A stretch of 64,000 bases of DNA from Candidatus Nitrosopumilus sp. (GTDB taxonomy: Archaea > Thermoproteota > Nitrososphaeria > Nitrososphaerales > Nitrosopumilaceae): positions 1 to 64,000 of the forward strand of contig VMDM01000005.1 of the NCBI GenBank assembly GCA_008080815.1. The letters run 5' to 3'. Below the pieces are notes generated by a model. The model saw nothing but the letters and a program-made list of their open reading frames with translations, did no database searches and was not told where the DNA came from. This document shows, in pieces, positions 60,462 through 64,000 of the stretch; the stretch's first letter is position 1; every line of letters begins with the position of its first letter. Made by a program: the position numbers and the translations under genes.

Positions 60462-62230
60462 TATCTGGATTCATCAACACAGAATGTTACTTCTGATGAT
60501 TCTGCGGCATGTTCAGAAACTAGAAAGTTCAATGCTTCAGCAATTCTTTGGTGGTTTGGTTCTGCTCCTGAGATTGAACCTGGGAAAATTGAGAATATTC
60601 TTATTTTTGAATTCAACACATCACTTAGTTCTTGATTTGTAGTTGTTGTAAATGGTCTTAATGCCCCTCTGAATACTTCAACTTGAGCTCTAGCAGTACC
60701 TGAGACCTTTTTACCTGAAGGCAAATCTGGACCAATTATCATGATTGCTCCTTTTGCATCTTTGTATAGTCTTGGATCCTTGTCCCCACCTGGAACAAAT
60801 TGCTGTAGTGCTCTTTGTGCGACATTAGCTGGGGTTGAAATGAATTTCTCGGTTAATTCTTCCCATCCTGCACGATTTAGTTCTGTTAATTTTGAAATTT
60901 CAGGTAATTTACCTGTAATGTGAATGACTGCTAAAATATCACCTAAGTTGGTTTTTGCAGTGTTTAACCATCTTTGAACTTCCTCTGGTTTCTTAATATC
61001 TACAATATGAGAATGACATTTTGAACTAATTTGTTCTTGTACATTTGTTGGAGTTGATGGTGAAATGAAACATGCTACTTTTCCGCCGTTCTTTTGAATG
61101 TAATCTGCTAAAAATACAACCCTTTCTGCATCAGTTGAATCTGTTCCATCAATTGTAAAAACAATTGATTTTCCAGAAAAATTAATTTGATGAACATTTG
61201 GAGTTGTTGTTCCAACATGTGGTTTAACTGGATAAAACACTCTATCTCCTGGAATTACTTTACCGTTCAAAATTCTTGCAATTTCGTCATCACATAGATT
61301 TAGAACAGATTCAGCAACTTGTGATTGTGATAGAAATTCTCTATTTGCAATCATATGTGATGTATTATTTTGTACTTTTTCAGCAATTGTTTGAATTTTA
61401 TTTAAGAGATTAGAAAATGTGGTTTTTAATTTTTCAACATCTCTACCATTTGCAAGTTTTGTTGCAGCTTCTGTAATTCCATTTTGAATAAATGATTCTT
61501 CTTCACCAAGTAATGGTAATAGTTCTTTAGCAGCTGATTCCACTTCAATTGGTGTAAGTTCTTCAAATCCACTAACTCTCATAAATTCTGCTGCAGCTTT
61601 AGGATATACTGTCTTGTAAATTCTGTCAGAATGAACAGGACCAGGATTTGTTGCAATTGAAATTATTCCTTTATCTGTTAATTCCCATGACATTGCTTCT
61701 GCAAGTCTATTTTTTGCTCCTTGTGATGCAGTGTATGGACTTCTAAATCTGTATGGTCTTTGTTCTAATGGTCTTTCTTCAGTAAAGAAAGTAGATATTG
61801 TAATGATTTTTGCACCTTCTTTCATTACTTTTAGGGCTTGTACTGAACCCCAGAAGGTTCCAGTAAGATGAATTCCAATTGTACTTTTGAAATCATCTAA
61901 TGAAGCATTTGCAAAACATGTAACTGGACCTGAAACTCCTGCATTATTTATTAAATAATCTACATTTACATTTTCATTTTTTAAAGTGTCAAACATTTGA
62001 TTCATAGCTGATTCGTCAGCAACATCTACTCCTGGAAATATCTTAACTGATGCTCCTGTATTTTTCTCTGAAATAATTTTTTGTAATTCATTTGCTGCTT
62101 CTTCTAAAGGCTCTTTTCTTCTACCTAGAATAATCACTGTGGCTCCATTTTCAACAAATTTTGTCGCAATTGCTTTTCCAATTCCTGTTCCACTTCCCGT
62201 TACTAATGCAACTTTGCCCTGAAACTTCAT
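60461..62230 (-). CDS. double-SDR protein resembling half of Chloroflexus-type malonyl-CoA reductase
   Basis: 589 aa. SDR module 1 (1-270) has the cofactor motif VTGSGTGIGKAIA, NNAGVSGP, the Ser-bearing IITISTFFTEERP and SPYTASQGAKNRL. The usual YxxxK is YxxxQ here, so the catalytic Lys is missing. After a helical linker (275-345), a second Rossmann-like SDR module (350-589) lacks the GxxxGxG motif (FTIDGTDSTDAER). One active-looking plus one degenerate SDR in about 590 residues matches the layout of each half of bifunctional malonyl-CoA reductase. The next gene encodes a hotdog protein. Function unproven. Confidence 0.7.
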   Translation of the reverse strand: MKFQGKVALVTGSGTGIGKAIATKFVENGATVIILGRRKEPLEEAANELQKIISEKNTGASVKIFPGVDVADESAMNQMFDTLKNENVNVDYLINNAGVSGPVTCFANASLDDFKSTIGIHLTGTFWGSVQALKVMKEGAKIITISTFFTEERPLEQRPYRFRSPYTASQGAKNRLAEAMSWELTDKGIISIATNPGPVHSDRIYKTVYPKAAAEFMRVSGFEELTPIEVESAAKELLPLLGEEESFIQNGITEAATKLANGRDVEKLKTTFSNLLNKIQTIAEKVQNNTSHMIANREFLSQSQVAESVLNLCDDEIARILNGKVIPGDRVFYPVKPHVGTTTPNVHQINFSGKSIVFTIDGTDSTDAERVVFLADYIQKNGGKVACFISPSTPTNVQEQISSKCHSHIVDIKKPEEVQRWLNTAKTNLGDILAVIHITGKLPEISKLTELNRAGWEELTEKFISTPANVAQRALQQFVPGGDKDPRLYKDAKGAIMIIGPDLPSGKKVSGTARAQVEVFRGALRPFTTTTNQELSDVLNSKIRIFSIFPGSISGAEPNHQRIAEALNFLVSEHAAESSEVTFCVDESR

Positions 62231-62318
62231 AATTAAAATTTAAAATATTTTGTGATATTTATTTGGATCTGGAACCTTTTCTTGATATCTTTATTTGTGG
62301 GTAAATTTGTGAATAATT

Positions 62319-62555
62319 ATGCATGATTCAGAATCTGATACATTTGTTTATCAAACATGGCCTGAAAAATACAGCAGTATGTTAAAAGAGATTGGAATTG
62401 ATTCCAAAGCTAAAGACATTGGCACTGATGATGTTGAACATGGTGATTATTACAGTAGATATTTCGCACATTCTCCAAGAATGATTACTAATCGTGGTTG
62501 TCTTGAAATTGAAAATTCAAATATTGACGTCATTCAAATAATTCAGAAGGGTTAA
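62319..62555 (+). CDS. small uncharacterised protein
   Basis: A 78-residue polar protein (MHDSESDTFVYQTWPEKYSS) rich in Asp, Tyr and His, with DDVEHGDYYSRYFAHSP in the middle. It has no membrane segment. It lies 2 nt before the next gene, so the two form an operon. No family is recognised. Confidence 0.6.
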   Translation: MHDSESDTFVYQTWPEKYSSMLKEIGIDSKAKDIGTDDVEHGDYYSRYFAHSPRMITNRGCLEIENSNIDVIQIIQKG

Positions 62556-62557
62556 AA

Positions 62558-62935
62558 ATGCAAGATCCAAATCCAATGCCTTGGGGTGCTTTAGATAGAT
62601 TTCAAGCACACTTTATTGTTAGAAAAGATACTTCTTCTGAAGATGGCAATTATGTAGCAAAGAGTATTCTTGCTACCAAAGGACATTTTGCATCAAAAAC
62701 TGTAACTTCAGTTTCTTGGAATGGTCCAGGATTAATTGCAATAAAACTCAATGAAGACAATGAATTAAATGAAATGCTTTCAAAACAATCTGTCAAAAAT
62801 GCATCAATTTACATTGAACCCACTGATGGTGCTGTCCGAATTAGAGGTAAATGGGATAATCATCTAGCTTTTGGAATTTCTAAAGAAATGTTTGAAATTT
62901 ACAATAGGATAGCAGGTCACATAAAATCTATCTAG
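62558..62935 (+). CDS. uncharacterised protein, partner of preceding gene
   Basis: A 125-residue mostly beta protein (GALDRFQAHFIVRKDTSSE, SVSWNGPGLIAIKLNEDN, ASIYIEPTDGAVRIRGKW). No motif is recognised. Tight spacing to the upstream small gene suggests the two products act together. The 3' end overlaps the convergent endA by 4 nt. Confidence 0.6.
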   Translation: MQDPNPMPWGALDRFQAHFIVRKDTSSEDGNYVAKSILATKGHFASKTVTSVSWNGPGLIAIKLNEDNELNEMLSKQSVKNASIYIEPTDGAVRIRGKWDNHLAFGISKEMFEIYNRIAGHIKSI

Positions 62936-63468
62936 GCTTTCCACCAATCAAGTGCTAAATAATCTACTTCGTTTTTTCCTTTAGGGATTGCTAAAATGAA
63001 TTGTTTTTTTACTGATGTTGCTAATCTTCCCGCCAAAACAATCCCTGTTGTAGAAATTGTTTCTCCTCTGTTGTACACTTGTACTAAGTACGGTGCATGA
63101 TCAATACCTGGACCTTTTTCATAAACTGCAAAATCACAACCAAACTTTATTCCCGGATTCACAATGTATCCCTTGTCTCTAAAATTTTTATAGACTTGAT
63201 ATTTTTTTTCAAAGTCTTGATGTTCTAATTTACAAATTTGGATCATTTCTTCAATTGATATTTTATTTTTTGATTTAGATATGTTGATTTTTTTATTTTC
63301 CAACAAGTATAATGATTCAATTAAATCTAAAACAAGAGGCGCATCAATCTCTTCAATTTTTGGTTTTGGGATTCCAATTGGTTTTCCAAAATATCCATTT
63401 TGAAATAATTTTTTTGAATCTTCAATATCCCAAACAATTACTCTATTTTCGATTAATTCTCCCTTCAC
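62932..63468 (-). CDS. endA: tRNA-splicing endonuclease EndA
   Basis: 178 aa, the alpha-subunit size. The N-domain begins with GELIENRVIVWDIEDSKKL and has SLYLLENKKI. The catalytic C-domain holds the Tyr in FGCDFAVYEKGPG, His in IDHAPYLVQVY and Lys in ATSVKKQFILAI. It cleaves bulge-helix-bulge introns. A compatible 19-nt intron occurs in the tRNA-Val gene at 949-1042. Whether the enzyme acts as homotetramer or with a second subunit cannot be seen here. Confidence 0.93.
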   Translation of the reverse strand: MKGELIENRVIVWDIEDSKKLFQNGYFGKPIGIPKPKIEEIDAPLVLDLIESLYLLENKKINISKSKNKISIEEMIQICKLEHQDFEKKYQVYKNFRDKGYIVNPGIKFGCDFAVYEKGPGIDHAPYLVQVYNRGETISTTGIVLAGRLATSVKKQFILAIPKGKNEVDYLALDWWKA

Positions 63469-63539
63469 ACAAATTTCTAATGATTGATGTATATGAATTC
63501 AATGAAAAATAAATGAAAAGTAAAAAGTGAAGCTGAGTT

Positions 63540-64000
63540 TTATAGACTCAATGCTAGAAGAATGAATGAATCAGAAACTCTTTGACATTTATCTGCCATC
63601 TCTTCAATTCCTTCAATCACATCCTTTAACAACAATAATTCTTTTGTGTTTGTGATTTCATTGAGAAGAGTTAATGTTGCCTGTCTGTATTTAATGTCTA
63701 TTTCTCTTTCAATCTTTTGTGTTTCTTGAGCAAGCTCAATTGCATTTGCAGTGTTTGTACTGAGACTTCTAATTATCTCATTTAGTTTGTAAACTTGGTC
63801 TACAACTAGTCCGATAAGATTTGTTAACTCTTTGTCTAATTTTGCACTCTTGAGAGTGGTGGATTTTACATTTGAAAGTTTGAATGATATTCCAGTAATG
63901 TATCCTGCAATTTCATCCATAGTGTATGCTGTGTTGAGAAGATTTTCTCTATTCATGATTAATCCTCCGACATCAGCAACTTCACGTGTGATCTTTCTTC
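63540..64000 (-). CDS. DUF47/PhoU-like protein, 5' end outside the window
   Basis: The frame runs open to the window edge. Upstream of the first in-window Met it reads RKITREVADVGGLIM, so the true start lies beyond 64000. It has ENLLNTAYTMDEIAGYITGI, then helical repeats with AQETQKIEREIDIKYRQA and ELLLLKDVIEGIEEMADKC, matching the PhoU-like DUF47 family, which is often paired with phosphate transporters (Pit). The partner would be outside this window. A promoter cannot be judged. Confidence 0.8.
   Translation of the reverse strand, partial: RKITREVADVGGLIMNRENLLNTAYTMDEIAGYITGISFKLSNVKSTTLKSAKLDKELTNLIGLVVDQVYKLNEIIRSLSTNTANAIELAQETQKIEREIDIKYRQATLTLLNEITNTKELLLLKDVIEGIEEMADKCQRVSDSFILLALSL

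Overview
The window is chromosomal DNA of an AT-rich archaeon, most likely an ammonia-oxidising Nitrososphaerota (Thaumarchaeota) of the Nitrosopumilus/Nitrosarchaeum type. The signs are a Vps4-like CdvC with a CdvB-like neighbour, a membrane-anchored blue copper protein with an Ala-rich stalk, a short iron-type alcohol dehydrogenase like the semialdehyde reductases of the 3-hydroxypropionate/4-hydroxybutyrate cycle, a bacterial-type uvrB-uvrA-uvrC operon, L40e, EndA and an A-type ATPase F subunit. Many genes start with TTG or GTG or lie about 25 nt behind a TATA box, as in leaderless transcription. Assignment rests on recognised protein families, not on a database search.

Layout. 1-1.05 kb: a decayed tyrosine recombinase ends next to the 3' end of a tRNA-Val(CAC) gene that carries a 19-nt non-canonical intron. 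1.1-13.9 kb: L40e, succinyl-CoA ligase (sucCD), ileS and a purine/one-carbon group (purD, 5-formyl-THF cyclo-ligase, folD, purN), with a metallo-beta-lactamase nuclease and a glycerate kinase. 13.9-26.7 kb: iron alcohol dehydrogenase, F420-type oxidoreductase, uvrBAC, cupredoxin, citrate synthase. 27-32 kb: a DHH phosphoesterase with a Lys-rich tandem-repeat tail, RidA, a TrmB regulator, then a divergent ESCRT-III (CdvB-like) reading frame broken by an in-frame TAG, directly followed by cdvC. 32-46 kb: carAB (carA without an ordinary start codon), a class I aldolase-family enzyme with an Asn/Lys/Pro tail, and the ilvB-ilvN-leuA-leuB operon. 46-54 kb: aspS, a KH/NusA-like protein, an orphan Opp-type ATPase behind a perfect inverted repeat, two base-excision glycosylases, TldD and several mini-proteins. 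54-64 kb: a PIN-ATPase-KH protein, a DtxR regulator, membrane and exported proteins, a hotdog protein coupled to a double-SDR protein, EndA, and a DUF47/PhoU-like gene cut by the window edge.

How they work together. Most genes are housekeeping: nucleotide synthesis (purD, purN, folD, carAB), branched-chain amino acids, central carbon (gltA, sucCD, glycerate kinase), translation (ileS, aspS, L40e, tRNA-Val and EndA to splice it) and DNA repair (UvrABC, alkyladenine and uracil glycosylases). The most promising items are the interrupted CdvB-like gene beside cdvC, the double-SDR protein whose architecture resembles half of the Chloroflexus malonyl-CoA reductase but lacks the catalytic Lys, the low-complexity tails grafted onto three proteins, the BHB-supported tRNA intron, and the missing start codon of carA. 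No CRISPR array, IS element, rRNA or obvious defence island was seen.
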